Below are positions 9,269-19,190 of a stretch of DNA of 53,349 nt, piece by piece (position 1 is the stretch's first letter; the number at the start of each line of letters is the position of its first letter). Both the position numbers and the translations under genes were made by a program. The stretch spans positions 1 to 53,349 of the forward strand of contig JAAYJF010000175.1 of the NCBI GenBank assembly GCA_012523075.1, given 5' to 3'. The DNA comes from Clostridiales bacterium. Its GTDB lineage: Bacteria; Bacillota; Clostridia; Ch29. The notes beneath the pieces were generated by a model. That model saw only the letters and a list, made by a program, of their open reading frames with translations, searched no databases and was not told the origin of the DNA.

Positions 9269-11672
9269 ATTGGTCGCCTTCGGCGGCCTCTACCGCTTTT
9301 CGGAAGGACTCGAGCTTTTGCTGTACCCTATGGTAAAGGGTCCCCTCGGGGTAGCCGCCGTCCTCACCCATGGTGCCAGCGGGCATACCGGTGAGTATTT
9401 CAATGCCCTCCTCAATGGTCCTTACAGGATATATGTGGAACTTACCTTCGGCCACCGCCTGTATCACCTCGTCGTCCAACATAAGGTTGTCGACGTTCTG
9501 GTGGGGTATCATGACCCCCTGGTCTCCGGTAAGGCCCTTCTCCCTGCACACCCTGAAAAATCCTTCAATCTTCTGGTTTACCCCTCCGATCGGCTGTATT
9601 TCGCCCCTTTGGTTCACCGAACCGGTCACCGCGATGTTTTGTTTTATCGGCACCTCCGCAAGGGTGGACAGTATTGCGTACAATTCGGTGCTGGAGGCGC
9701 TGTCCCCGTCGACGCCGCCGTAGGACTGCTCAAAGGCGATGCTGGCGGTTAACGACAAAGGCGCCCTCTGCGCGAATTTGTCCCCAAGATAGCCCCCTAG
9801 TATTAAAACTCCCTTGTCGTGGATGCTGCCGCTCATCTTAACTTCCCGCTCCACGTTTATTACGCCCTTTTTCCCGGCATAGGCCACCGCCGTTATCCTG
9901 GAGGGCCGCCCGAAGGAATACTCACCCGTATCAAGCACCGAAAGGCCGTTTACCTGGCCTGCCACCGCGCCCTCGGTGTCTATCAGTATGGTGCCGTCCT
10001 TTATATATTCATGAATCTTCTTTTCGTATTTATTAGAGCGATATACCTTTTCCTGTATCGCCTTTGTCACATGGTTGCCGGTAACATATCCGGCCCCCTC
10101 CATACCCGCCCAGGTATCCGCTTCGTATATTATCTCAACTATTTCGTTGAACCGGGTACTCAGCTTGTTCTGGTGGTCTGCCAGCCGCGAACTGTACTCC
10201 ACAATCCTGGTTACGGCGGACCGGTCAAAATGCCGCAGGCCATGCTCCCTGCAGTGCTTTGAAATAAAGGCGGCAACCTTGTAAACATGCCCGGCATCCC
10301 TGTCCATCTCGATGTCGAAGTCCGCCTTCACCTTGAACAGTTTTTTGAAGTCCTCGTCCAGATTATAAAGAAGATTATATATTTCATAACTGCCTATCAC
10401 AATTACTTTCACATCCAAAGGTATGGGCCTTGGCCGGAGCGACGAGGTTGCAACCATTCCGGTCTGCTCCGCGATGTTTTCTATAGCAATCTCCCCGATC
10501 TTTAGTGCCCTCTTAAGTGCCTCCCAGGAATAGGGGTTAGACAGGACGTCCTTTGCCTGAACGATAAGATAGCCACCGTTGGCCCTGTGAAGGGCGCCGG
10601 CCTTTATCCTGGTAAAGTTGGTGGTAAGTACACCCAGCTGGTTTTCGTATTCCACCTTGCCCACCAGGTTATAGTAGGTGGGATAGGTCTCAATAATCAC
10701 CGGGGCATGGACCAGTTTGCTGCTGTCCACAAAAAGATTAACCCTGTATTTAAAGGTGCTGTCCTTCCTACGCCCCCTGGCAAGCCAGGGGATATCTGTT
10801 CCCTGGGCCTCTTCCTTGCCCTTGAAGTCATCCACGTTCTCTATTATGTCTTTTTGCACACCGTCAAAAAAGTCCAGTATCTCGTCGCAGTCACATTCCC
10901 GGTACCTGGCCTTTAATTCGCCAATGCCGTAGCCAACGGAATTCATAGCAATCTCCGCGTCCAGTTCCCTGATAGCATCCTGGGCCTTGAGTTCCAGGTC
11001 CTTTACCCCATTGAATACTTCCACAGCCCTCATCTGGAGCTGTTCGTTCCTTGCCTCAATTTCCTTAAGCGTCTCGGTATCCAGGTTGCGGTATTCCTCT
11101 TCACTCATTGGTCTTCCGTCAATAAGCGGCACGCTGGCAAACCCGCCGGCGCTTCTTTTGAACTCAAAACCGTATTCCTTGGCGGTTTTATTAAGGTCCT
11201 CCATAAGCTGTGAGGTCTTTTCCTGAAAATCCTGGATAACCCTTGTCTTGCGCTTATTGTAGTCCTCCCCCGAAAAAGCCTTGGGTATCTCCTTTTTCAG
11301 GTGGTCAACCAGCCTGTTCATATCCTCCTTGAGCCTGGTGCCCACCCCTGCGGGCATGGACAGGGCCAGTGGCTGGTCAGGGTCTTCGAAATTGTAGACA
11401 TAGCACCAGTCCAGCGGTACCGGCTTATCCTTTGCGAGGCTTTGTACTATTGATTTTGCGTAGCTGCTCCGCCCGGTCCCGTTAATGCCGGCAACATAGA
11501 TGTTATAACCGGGTTTTTCCACCTTGAGACCAAAGTCCATTGCCCGGCTTGCCCTTTCCTGCCCCAGGATGCCCTCAAGGGGCGGGATGTCCTCCGTCGT
11601 CTCGAATTCCAGCCCCTCAAAGTCGTGCTGCTTTTTTAGCTGCTGGGGCTTCAGTTCCTTAAAGGTTAACAT
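9267..11672 (-). CDS. AAA ATPase / Lon-like (S16) protease, LonB/YcbZ-type
   Basis: 801 aa; ILGQERASRAMDFGLKVEKPGYNIYVAGINGTGRSSYAKSI and C-terminal Lon protease domain GGVDGDSASSTELYAILSTLAEVPIKQNIAVTGSVNQRGEIQPIGGVNQKIEGF. Confidence 0.93.
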   Translation of the reverse strand: MLTFKELKPQQLKKQHDFEGLEFETTEDIPPLEGILGQERASRAMDFGLKVEKPGYNIYVAGINGTGRSSYAKSIVQSLAKDKPVPLDWCYVYNFEDPDQPLALSMPAGVGTRLKEDMNRLVDHLKKEIPKAFSGEDYNKRKTRVIQDFQEKTSQLMEDLNKTAKEYGFEFKRSAGGFASVPLIDGRPMSEEEYRNLDTETLKEIEARNEQLQMRAVEVFNGVKDLELKAQDAIRELDAEIAMNSVGYGIGELKARYRECDCDEILDFFDGVQKDIIENVDDFKGKEEAQGTDIPWLARGRRKDSTFKYRVNLFVDSSKLVHAPVIIETYPTYYNLVGKVEYENQLGVLTTNFTRIKAGALHRANGGYLIVQAKDVLSNPYSWEALKRALKIGEIAIENIAEQTGMVATSSLRPRPIPLDVKVIVIGSYEIYNLLYNLDEDFKKLFKVKADFDIEMDRDAGHVYKVAAFISKHCREHGLRHFDRSAVTRIVEYSSRLADHQNKLSTRFNEIVEIIYEADTWAGMEGAGYVTGNHVTKAIQEKVYRSNKYEKKIHEYIKDGTILIDTEGAVAGQVNGLSVLDTGEYSFGRPSRITAVAYAGKKGVINVEREVKMSGSIHDKGVLILGGYLGDKFAQRAPLSLTASIAFEQSYGGVDGDSASSTELYAILSTLAEVPIKQNIAVTGSVNQRGEIQPIGGVNQKIEGFFRVCREKGLTGDQGVMIPHQNVDNLMLDDEVIQAVAEGKFHIYPVRTIEEGIEILTGMPAGTMGEDGGYPEGTLYHRVQQKLESFRKAVEAAEGDQ

Positions 11673-11700
11673 AAACCCACCCTCCCTTATAAATATAACA

Positions 11701-11960
11701 CACTAATAGTATTGCACTCCTTTATGTGTCATTCCGAAAAAGCGAAGCCTGAAGAATCCGACTCCGTCGTTCTGAGGACGAAGTCCGAAGAATCTTATTG
11801 CAACCAGGCATAAGGTCCTTCGCTATCGCAAGATCCTTCGCTTCGCTCAGCATGACAGAAAGGTCGCTCAGCATGACAACCGCTTGGTTCAGCATGACAA
11901 CCGCTTTGCTCAGCATGACAGCTGTGTAAAGTCTTTATCACATTATATATTCTATATAGT
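11701..11960 (+). repeat. Dispersed intergenic repeat, copy A
   Basis: gaagaatccgactccgtcgttctgaggacgaagtccgaagaatcttattgcaaccaggcataaggtccttcgc... followed by four GYTYAGCATGACA-type units; aligns with copies B, C, D. Confidence 0.88.
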
Positions 11961-11995
11961 TATACCTTCCCGGAAAGCCGGTTAATCTAAAAATA

Positions 11996-12021
11996 GAAAA
12001 AAACAGGCAAAAAACCTGTTT
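11996..12021 (-). terminator. Rho-independent terminator after the PrcB-like gene
   Basis: Minus strand AACAGGttttttgCCTGTTTTTTT. Confidence 0.7.
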
Positions 12022-12030
12022 TGGCGGGTT

Positions 12031-12468
12031 TTATAATACTTGGGCGGTATGCACCGCCCTTTGGATTCCGTCGACCAGAATCCTGAACGGGACGTCATCG
12101 GGTAGTCCTTTTAAATCGGTTTTTATAATAGTATAGGGGTATGTAACCACCTGGGCCACCATCTGTCCGGGCTTTGGATCCTTATACACAACGCGGACAT
12201 TGACGCCGCTACCGTCCTGCTCCTCTTCCACATCCACAACCCGGATGTCGTATCCCCCCGTCGGCATTTCTCCCCGGGCGGCCACAATATATATAGTTCC
12301 CTCCACAATACACACCGAGGCTCCTTCCTTTCTTTTGTGCTGGTGCACCACCTTCCCTATCTGTGGCGGGGCCTCGAAAACCGTAATGCTTTCAAACGCC
12401 AAATCCGACACCTCCGGCACTGTGCGGCAGCCGCCTCCGCCGCAGTTTTTTTGGGGGCTGACCGGCAC
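12031..12468 (-). CDS. PrcB C-terminal-domain-like protein
   Basis: 145 aa; MPTGGYDIRVVDVEEEQDGSGVNVRVVYKDPKPGQMVAQVVTYPYTIIKTD resembles the PrcB_C pattern; no signal peptide. Confidence 0.6.
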   Translation of the reverse strand: MPVSPQKNCGGGGCRTVPEVSDLAFESITVFEAPPQIGKVVHQHKRKEGASVCIVEGTIYIVAARGEMPTGGYDIRVVDVEEEQDGSGVNVRVVYKDPKPGQMVAQVVTYPYTIIKTDLKGLPDDVPFRILVDGIQRAVHTAQVL

Positions 12469-12536
12469 GCCCCAAGGCGGTACCGGTTTGCCTCCTTTTA
12501 ATACAATATTATTCTAGGCCGGGGGATATTACCCCT

Positions 12537-13484
12537 TTACCGGCCCTTTGCTTTCAAAGCCCTTTCCACTGCCTGCATTATGCATCCCGGCGTTAAACCA
12601 TACTTTATAAGCAGCTCCTCGGCGGTCCCCGATTCGCCGAAGGTATCCTTGGCGCCCACCCTTATAACCGGTACCGGCGCTTCCTCGCACAGCACCTCGG
12701 CCACTGCGCTTCCAAGGCCTCCGATTATGCTGTGTTCCTCCGCCGTCACAATGGCCCCGGTCTGTTGGGCAGCCTTTTTGATTAGCTCCCTGTCGATGGG
12801 CTTTATGGTATGAATGTCAATCACCCTGGCGGAAATACCGCTCCTCCCCAGGTCCTCGGCCGCCTCCAGCGCAGCTGCCGCCATTATCCCGGTGGCTATT
12901 ATCGTAACGTCCCCACCGTCTTTCAATGTGATACCCTTGCCCCATTGGAAACTGTATTCGTCTTTATTATAAATGTTCGGCACCTTTGCCCGGCCCAGCC
13001 TTATATAAACGGGACCCTCGTACGCTGCGGCGGCCCTTACCACCGCCTCGGTCTCTATGCCATCGGCGGGGCAAATAACCGTCATGTTAGGAATAGCCCG
13101 CATAATTGCAACATCCTCCAGGCACTGGTGGGACGCACCATCCTCGCCCACCGTCAGCCCGGCATGGGTGGCCGCTATCTTAACATTAAGCCGCGGATAG
13201 GCTATGGAGTTGCGTATGGGCTCAAAGGCCCTGCCGGTGGCAAACATCGCAAAGGTGCTTGCAAAGGGTATCTTACCGCTTGCCGCGAGGCCGGCGGCGG
13301 TACCCATAAGGTTTTGCTCCGCTATACCCATATTGAAAAACCTGTCCGGAAACTCCCTGGCGAACATTATCGTCTTTGTGGACTGGGACAGGTCAGCGTC
13401 CAGCACCACAATGTCAGGGTTTTCCCTTCCCAACTGTACCAGGGTTTTTCCGTAGGCATCCCTTGTAGCTGTATTAGCACTCAC
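12537..13484 (-). CDS. Transketolase family protein, C-terminal subunit
   Basis: TATRDAYGKTLVQLGRENPDIVVLDADLSQSTKT...GLTVGEDGASHQCLEDVAIMRAIPNMTVICPADG; likely GTG start at 13484, overlapping the upstream stop (ORF extends to 13529). Confidence 0.93.
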   Translation of the reverse strand: MSANTATRDAYGKTLVQLGRENPDIVVLDADLSQSTKTIMFAREFPDRFFNMGIAEQNLMGTAAGLAASGKIPFASTFAMFATGRAFEPIRNSIAYPRLNVKIAATHAGLTVGEDGASHQCLEDVAIMRAIPNMTVICPADGIETEAVVRAAAAYEGPVYIRLGRAKVPNIYNKDEYSFQWGKGITLKDGGDVTIIATGIMAAAALEAAEDLGRSGISARVIDIHTIKPIDRELIKKAAQQTGAIVTAEEHSIIGGLGSAVAEVLCEEAPVPVIRVGAKDTFGESGTAEELLIKYGLTPGCIMQAVERALKAKGR

Positions 13485-14316
13485 AGCAGACCACCTCCAG
13501 TTCCCTAAGGGCGATATCCTTTTCCTCATCGCTTGGTGCCTTACCGTGCCAGTCTGCTTTATCCTCCATGAAGGATACCCCCTTGCCCTTGGTAGTTTTC
13601 GCTATTATCATGGTGGGCCGGCCCTTAATCTGCCGTGCTTTATAGGCTGCCCGAATAATTTCGGCAAAACAATGACCGTCCACCTGGAGCACTTCCCAGC
13701 CAAAGGCTTTCCATTTATCGGCCAGCGGCTCCACCGCCATTACTTCCCGGTTGGTACCGTCAATCTGAAGCCCGTTATGGTCCAAGAAGGCCGTCAGGTT
13801 GTCCAGCCGGTAATGGGCCGCCGCCATTGAGGCCTCCCATATCATTCCCTCCTGGGATTCACCGTCCCCTATTAGTGAGAATACACGCCAGTCTTTTTTA
13901 TTTAATTTCGCCGCCAGTGCCATACCACAGGCCGCCGAAAGGCCCTGGCCCAGCGAACCGGTGGACATTTCCACCCCCGGTATGCCCTTCATGTCCGGGT
14001 GTCCCTGCAACATACTGTCAATACGCCGGAACCTGGATAACTCTTCCTCGGGGAAATACCCCCGTAGTGCCAGCGTGGCGTACAAGACTGGTGAAGCGTG
14101 GCCCTTGGACAGTACAAACCGGTCCCTATCCTCCCAATTCGGCACTTCTGGGTCTATCCTCATTATTGCAAAATATAGCGCGGCGAGTATTTCAACCGCT
14201 GACAGCGAACCTCCGGGATGACCGGACTTCGCCCCGTGGGTCATTTCTATTATGTACCTTCTTATCCTTACCGCGATGTTCCTTAACCTTTCAACATCGT
14301 AATCCAAGCTATGCAT
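13474..14316 (-). CDS. Transketolase, N-terminal (TPP-binding) subunit
   Basis: MTHGAKSGHPGGSLSAVEILAALYF...LSKGHASPVLYATLALRGYF...GDGESQEGMIWEASMAAAHY; likely ATG at 14316 (ORF extends to 14427). Confidence 0.93.
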   Translation of the reverse strand: MHSLDYDVERLRNIAVRIRRYIIEMTHGAKSGHPGGSLSAVEILAALYFAIMRIDPEVPNWEDRDRFVLSKGHASPVLYATLALRGYFPEEELSRFRRIDSMLQGHPDMKGIPGVEMSTGSLGQGLSAACGMALAAKLNKKDWRVFSLIGDGESQEGMIWEASMAAAHYRLDNLTAFLDHNGLQIDGTNREVMAVEPLADKWKAFGWEVLQVDGHCFAEIIRAAYKARQIKGRPTMIIAKTTKGKGVSFMEDKADWHGKAPSDEEKDIALRELEVVCCEC

Positions 14317-15163
14317 CTCCCTTCTCCATAATGCACACAACCATTTTGACAAAGTATTCTCTAAGCGTCCTGCTTTTAACCAGCACCCCCAGGGGTTTTC
14401 GTAGCGGTACAAGCCGGTAATACTCAACCTGCAGAGGAATATACTTTAAGAGGTCCTCAAACCGGTCTATGGTCATTCCGTTTATGTAAGAAAAATATTC
14501 CCTTCCCTGCTCCGTCCTGCCAATCCTAAAATTTATCCTCCTTTGCCCGTCGGGGAGGTCCTTAACCAGGTCCTTGTAGCACTGTATAAGGGTTTCCTGG
14601 CCAAAAGCTTTATGTACCCAGGGTATGCCTATGGCATCCGACAGGTGGGCACCGTAAGGGTGGTAATAGGGCGGGAAGTTTATATATACCCTACCCCCAG
14701 GTCTGAGTACCCTGTAGCATTCGTTAAGCACCTGCAGGGGCATATCCACATGCTCCATCGCATCATTCATTATTATTGTATCAAAAAATCCATCTACAAA
14801 GGGCATGTCAGCAGCATCGCCGGTTACAAACCGGAACCGGTCCTCCAGGCATTTTTGCCGGGCCAGCTGCTCCGCCTCTTCCTTGTAATACTCCACCGTT
14901 TCGATACCGTAAACAATTGCAGCACCCCGGGATGCATAATACAGCGTCTTCCCGCCGGCTCCGCAGCCAATATCCAGCACTCTTTTGCCCCCAAACATCT
15001 CCCTCTCATCCGCCGCTTCAAGAAAAAATTCAACCGTCCTTCTTCCCATGTCATACTGCCATTCGGCGTAGGTCAGCTTGTCCTGGTTGTGCAGGTTAAA
15101 GGGGTGCCTGGGCAGCGGAAAAAGGCGGTTAAGCGCCTTACACAAAAAAACGGAAAAGCTCAA
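14309..15163 (-). CDS. Class I SAM-dependent methyltransferase
   Basis: VLDIGCGAGGKTLYYASRGAAIVYGIE...IIMNDAMEHVDMPLQVLNECYRVLRPGG; likely TTG start at 15163 overlapping the wecG stop (ORF extends to 15268). Confidence 0.85.
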   Translation of the reverse strand: MSFSVFLCKALNRLFPLPRHPFNLHNQDKLTYAEWQYDMGRRTVEFFLEAADEREMFGGKRVLDIGCGAGGKTLYYASRGAAIVYGIETVEYYKEEAEQLARQKCLEDRFRFVTGDAADMPFVDGFFDTIIMNDAMEHVDMPLQVLNECYRVLRPGGRVYINFPPYYHPYGAHLSDAIGIPWVHKAFGQETLIQCYKDLVKDLPDGQRRINFRIGRTEQGREYFSYINGMTIDRFEDLLKYIPLQVEYYRLVPLRKPLGVLVKSRTLREYFVKMVVCIMEKGDA

Positions 15164-15906
15164 TGTTTGCCCCTCCTCCCTCTGTCCTGCAATACTTTTA
15201 TAATGAACACCGGCAGCGCCAACATTCTTACCGCCCGCCACGGCTGCGTCACAAGCCTGTAAAACCATTCAAGCCCGGCCTTTCTGAAAAAAGCCGGGGC
15301 CCTGACCGCTTCGCCGGCCAGCACATCAAAGCTTCCGCCCACTCCCATGGCAACCTTTACCTTAAGCCCTTCCCGGTGGTCGGCAATCCACTTTTCCTGC
15401 TTAGGGCTGCCAAGGGCAACAAAAAGCACCTCCGCCCGGGAGGAATTAATTCCTTCCACTATTGCGGGCACTTCCTCATCTTTAAAATACCCGTTTCTGG
15501 TACCCATAATCCTGATACCGGGATAGCTTTTGCAAATATTAGCTGCAGCCTTTTCGGCTATCCCCGGTTTCCCTCCGAAAAGGAATATTCCCCTTCGCTC
15601 CCCGGCCAGCAACTCCAGCATTCGGGTCATTAAATCGAACCCGGCCACCCTTTCGGGAAGGGGATGGCCATATATCCTGGACGCCAGCACAATACCTATA
15701 CCGTCCGGCACCACCAGGTCCCCGTACTTTAAAATCTCCATGAACTCCCGGTCCTTAACGGCGTTTACAACCATCTCCGAATTGGGGGTATAGACCGTGC
15801 CCACGCCCTCTCCAGCCAACAGCTCCTTCACCCTGGCCAGGGCACCCTTCATATCGGTATTGTCCACCGGCACCCCAAGTATATTCACCTTTTCCATTAT
15901 AATCAT
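15160..15906 (-). CDS. WecG/TagA/CpsF family glycosyltransferase
   Basis: VYTPNSEMVVNAVKDREF...LVVPDGIGIVLASRIYG...VALGSPKQEKWIADHRE...GVGGSFDVLAG. Confidence 0.95.
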   Translation of the reverse strand: MIIMEKVNILGVPVDNTDMKGALARVKELLAGEGVGTVYTPNSEMVVNAVKDREFMEILKYGDLVVPDGIGIVLASRIYGHPLPERVAGFDLMTRMLELLAGERRGIFLFGGKPGIAEKAAANICKSYPGIRIMGTRNGYFKDEEVPAIVEGINSSRAEVLFVALGSPKQEKWIADHREGLKVKVAMGVGGSFDVLAGEAVRAPAFFRKAGLEWFYRLVTQPWRAVRMLALPVFIIKVLQDRGRRGKH

Positions 15907-16041
15907 CCATTACTCCTTTATTTCCCCAAATAATCCCGGGTTTTTGCCCGTGCGTACCGCGCCTGCGCTGCGGCGCGGCATACCCCACAACCTCGCGGGC
16001 AGCCCTCCGCATTTACCTTTTCCGCACCCGGTACCGGGCAG

Positions 16042-17133
16042 CTACATATTCAAAAGCTCCATAACCAGCTTGTCGTTAACCCCGGCCTGTATTCTCATTT
16101 CCTCCATTTTAGCAAGCATCTGTGCCCTAACCCTTTCCCGGTCGGACCATACCCTTTGTATCTCCACCAGCAAATCACTCAGTTCCAAGTCGGATATGTT
16201 GCCCACCGCCTTCATTCCCAGTCGGGCTAAGAATCCGTCTATCTTGGGATCGTAGGATATTCCCACTAGGGGAACCCCCTGTATGGCCGAAAAAATGAGG
16301 GAATGAAGCCTCACGCCCACCATCAGGTCCATCCGTCCTATCATATCCAGCACTTCTCCCGGCGAATACCTTCCGTCAACCGAATATGTTTCGTTTTTCG
16401 TTATGGACCTTATCTTCATGATGCACTTGTTGTCTTCGCCGTAATGGAAGGGGATAAACACCACCTGGAAGCCCAGCTCTTCAATAAGGTTATCGGCGGT
16501 CCTGGCCATTATTTCGTAGAACCCTTGCGCATCCTTCCAATCCCTGACTGAAAAACCCACCACCGGACGGTCATTTCTAATTCCCAGGCTATCAAGAACC
16601 CCCATACCCTCGCTTTTTCCCGGCGGCTTAAGCGTAACCACCGGGTCGGAGGTCATATATATAGGAGGCCCGCTTATTTCCATGCTTTTCAGGTCCTCCA
16701 CCGACTGTTCATCCCTTACCGTAATAGCATTGACACGGTTCAGGATGCTTTTTGTGAGAACCCGGTTTGCCCTTTTGGTTATCGGGCCGATGCCCTGGCC
16801 GTACACCATAACCTTTTTGTTAAGGCGCGTGGCAATATATATTAACCCCAGGTAATACCTGATGCTCTTTTCGCTGGTAACGTCCTGCAGCAGCCCCCCT
16901 CCGCCGCTTATAAAAAGGTCGCAATTTTTTATAGCCATATAGATTTCAAAAAAATTTTTCCTGTCCACAGCCCCGACCCTGTGACGGGATTGGGTGAAGG
17001 AGGGATTGGCCGATAGTACCGTTATCTCTATATCGTCCCCGGCACCCCTCAGGTTTTCTACCAGTGCCGCCAGTATGGATTCGTCTCCTATGTTCCCGAA
17101 GCCATAGTACCCGGATACCAAAATTTTGTGCAT
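16042..17133 (-). CDS. csaB: Polysaccharide pyruvyl transferase CsaB
   Basis: 363 aa; MHKILVSGYYGFGNIGDESILAALV...SGGGGLLQDVTSEKSIRYYLGL...GVRLHSLIFSAIQGVPLVGISYDPK. Confidence 0.93.
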   Translation of the reverse strand: MHKILVSGYYGFGNIGDESILAALVENLRGAGDDIEITVLSANPSFTQSRHRVGAVDRKNFFEIYMAIKNCDLFISGGGGLLQDVTSEKSIRYYLGLIYIATRLNKKVMVYGQGIGPITKRANRVLTKSILNRVNAITVRDEQSVEDLKSMEISGPPIYMTSDPVVTLKPPGKSEGMGVLDSLGIRNDRPVVGFSVRDWKDAQGFYEIMARTADNLIEELGFQVVFIPFHYGEDNKCIMKIRSITKNETYSVDGRYSPGEVLDMIGRMDLMVGVRLHSLIFSAIQGVPLVGISYDPKIDGFLARLGMKAVGNISDLELSDLLVEIQRVWSDRERVRAQMLAKMEEMRIQAGVNDKLVMELLNM

Positions 17134-17134
17134 T

Positions 17135-19147
17135 CTACGTCCTCCTGTGGGCTGCGAAAAACTTTATTATTCCACCCATAACCAGTACTCCTATAACGCC
17201 CAGCACAATCCCAAAGCCCAGCCCGTATACCGTTCTGTAAAAGGATATATACAGCGGGGTCCTAAGATGGCTGAAGCTGTTTACCATTGAAACCTGTCCT
17301 ATGGCCGCTGCCAGCCCCAGCGGCAGTAGCAGGGCCTCAACCCTCGTCATTGCTGCCGCTGCCAATAATATAAAGGCAGGGTGTGCCACAAGAAATTCCT
17401 TGGTCCGGGGCCGCGCCGGCAGGGTCTGTTCCATAAAGGTCCTTATGTGAGCCTCAATACCAAATATGGGCGCCCCGGCGGTATGCCCGGTCCTGCCTAG
17501 GTAAAGGTAACCCGCAACAGCGACCATGCCCAGCAGCACCGCATATTTTACAAAGAGCGGGGTATCCATAAGGGACCTCAATTCTCTCTCCAGATTCCGG
17601 TGCTCATCCCTGCGGTATCCTATTACTATAAAATAGGCTGCGGTAAACACAAGCAGTGGTATAATATGCGCAATCTTAACGCCCCTGAATATATCCATCT
17701 CAAGCAGGTACTGCGTGGAGCTAAGCATGGAAGCCACATAGGCCGCTCCTATGAGCGATATTAACGATGCCTTGAGAAGCAGCAGCACGCTACCGCAAAT
17801 AATATCCTTTAGGTCCCGTTGGATGCTGCTTTTTAATGCCTTTTCGCAGTAACGCAGCACGTACAGCATTGCCAGCGACGGGAACACTACGGCCGCACCC
17901 AACGCAAAGACCTTATCCGCAATGGAGGGCACCACCAGCTGCAGGCCAAAACACCCGGCCACGCCCAGAACAAAAAATCCGTATAGATACTTTTTCCTAA
18001 TATTAATCAAATCATCAATCAATATTGCCGCTCCGGCTACCATGCCCGCTGCCAGCGCCAGCAGCCTTAAACGGCCAATATTGAAGGCCCTCATGGGCAC
18101 CACGGCCGCCCGTTCAAAACCCCGCCGTGATATAAGCCCGGCAAATTCTTCTATATACTCCCTGTTGGTTTCAAAATTGTCCTCGGGGTCCTTCTCTTCC
18201 TCAAGCTTGGGTTTTAGATACACAATCCTGGCATTTCTTTCGTCCACCGCCCTGAACCATCGGTCCATTACTTCCCTGGGCGATACCTTGTCGGCCTCCT
18301 CCTCGTTCAGGCTAAAAACCCTTGCCGCCCTGAAGTCCGCCAACTGTATAAGGCTGTCCAGGCCGAGCTGTTTAATATGCTTAAGCTGCATCCAGGTCTC
18401 AATAGGCCCCAGCACTATGCCCGTTTTCTTTATCATCCGGGCGGTAGTTTCCAACTCATCGGGATAACCCAGGACCTGCTGCCCGTCAAATACAAGCGAG
18501 GTAACGGGATATTTATTGAAACTTTCAAACAGACCCTCTATATACCGGGAAGTAATACCCCTATAGTTGGAGGGACGGGCTGTAATACCAAGACCCAGTT
18601 CCTGGGCCATTTCAAACTTATCATAATCAAATACTATAGCAAGTTCCTTGAGGTCTTCATACCTGCCGGATACAGTCATGGCATATATACCGCCCTCCGA
18701 CCAGTCATGGAAAGCCCTGCTCCTCGCTTTAAGGGGCTGTCTTATACGCCGGTATGTATCAGCATCGGCGGCAAATACTACAACTGTACCCGACGGGTCC
18801 AGGTCTGAGCCCTTGATTTTGCTTGCCACCTCATTTAACGGATGTCTTAGGAGGTCCTGCTCCATTAGTTCCCAAAGGTTCATAACCGATATAAGGCCGT
18901 CAGCCCTCAGTTTCTCCAGCGTCTCTTCCTTTATCGCCACCGAAGTAACGCCCACATCCCTAAGCTCTTCCAGTAAATGGTCCATTGGCATTCCCATATC
19001 GTCGGCCAGTTCCTTGTATTGTTCATAATCGGCCACCAATTCTACCCTGTAATAGGGCTCTTCCACTCGGGACCTCTGGTACAGCGTGAATGCTGCCACC
19101 GTCAGGGACAGAACCAGTACTGTAATTAATATTTTGTCCGCTTTCAT
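17135..19147 (-). CDS. DUF5693 family polytopic membrane protein
   Basis: Long extracytoplasmic N-terminal part followed by many TM helices; immediately upstream of csaB; ATG 19147 with AGGAGTG RBS preferred over the longer ORF (to 19204). Confidence 0.75.
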   Translation of the reverse strand: MKADKILITVLVLSLTVAAFTLYQRSRVEEPYYRVELVADYEQYKELADDMGMPMDHLLEELRDVGVTSVAIKEETLEKLRADGLISVMNLWELMEQDLLRHPLNEVASKIKGSDLDPSGTVVVFAADADTYRRIRQPLKARSRAFHDWSEGGIYAMTVSGRYEDLKELAIVFDYDKFEMAQELGLGITARPSNYRGITSRYIEGLFESFNKYPVTSLVFDGQQVLGYPDELETTARMIKKTGIVLGPIETWMQLKHIKQLGLDSLIQLADFRAARVFSLNEEEADKVSPREVMDRWFRAVDERNARIVYLKPKLEEEKDPEDNFETNREYIEEFAGLISRRGFERAAVVPMRAFNIGRLRLLALAAGMVAGAAILIDDLINIRKKYLYGFFVLGVAGCFGLQLVVPSIADKVFALGAAVVFPSLAMLYVLRYCEKALKSSIQRDLKDIICGSVLLLLKASLISLIGAAYVASMLSSTQYLLEMDIFRGVKIAHIIPLLVFTAAYFIVIGYRRDEHRNLERELRSLMDTPLFVKYAVLLGMVAVAGYLYLGRTGHTAGAPIFGIEAHIRTFMEQTLPARPRTKEFLVAHPAFILLAAAAMTRVEALLLPLGLAAAIGQVSMVNSFSHLRTPLYISFYRTVYGLGFGIVLGVIGVLVMGGIIKFFAAHRRT

Positions 19148-19190
19148 CCAAACACTCCTATTTTCTATGTTTTCTATTCTGCCCTTGCCC

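Noticed and set aside
11722-11916. 64-aa minus-strand ORF (MLSKAVVMLNQAVVMLSDLSVMLSEAKDL...)
   Set aside because: Translation of dispersed repeat copy A and its tandem units, not a gene
17922-18467. 181-aa plus-strand ORF within the DUF5693 gene
   Set aside because: Antisense shadow ORF, Ser/Ala-rich, no RBS or domain
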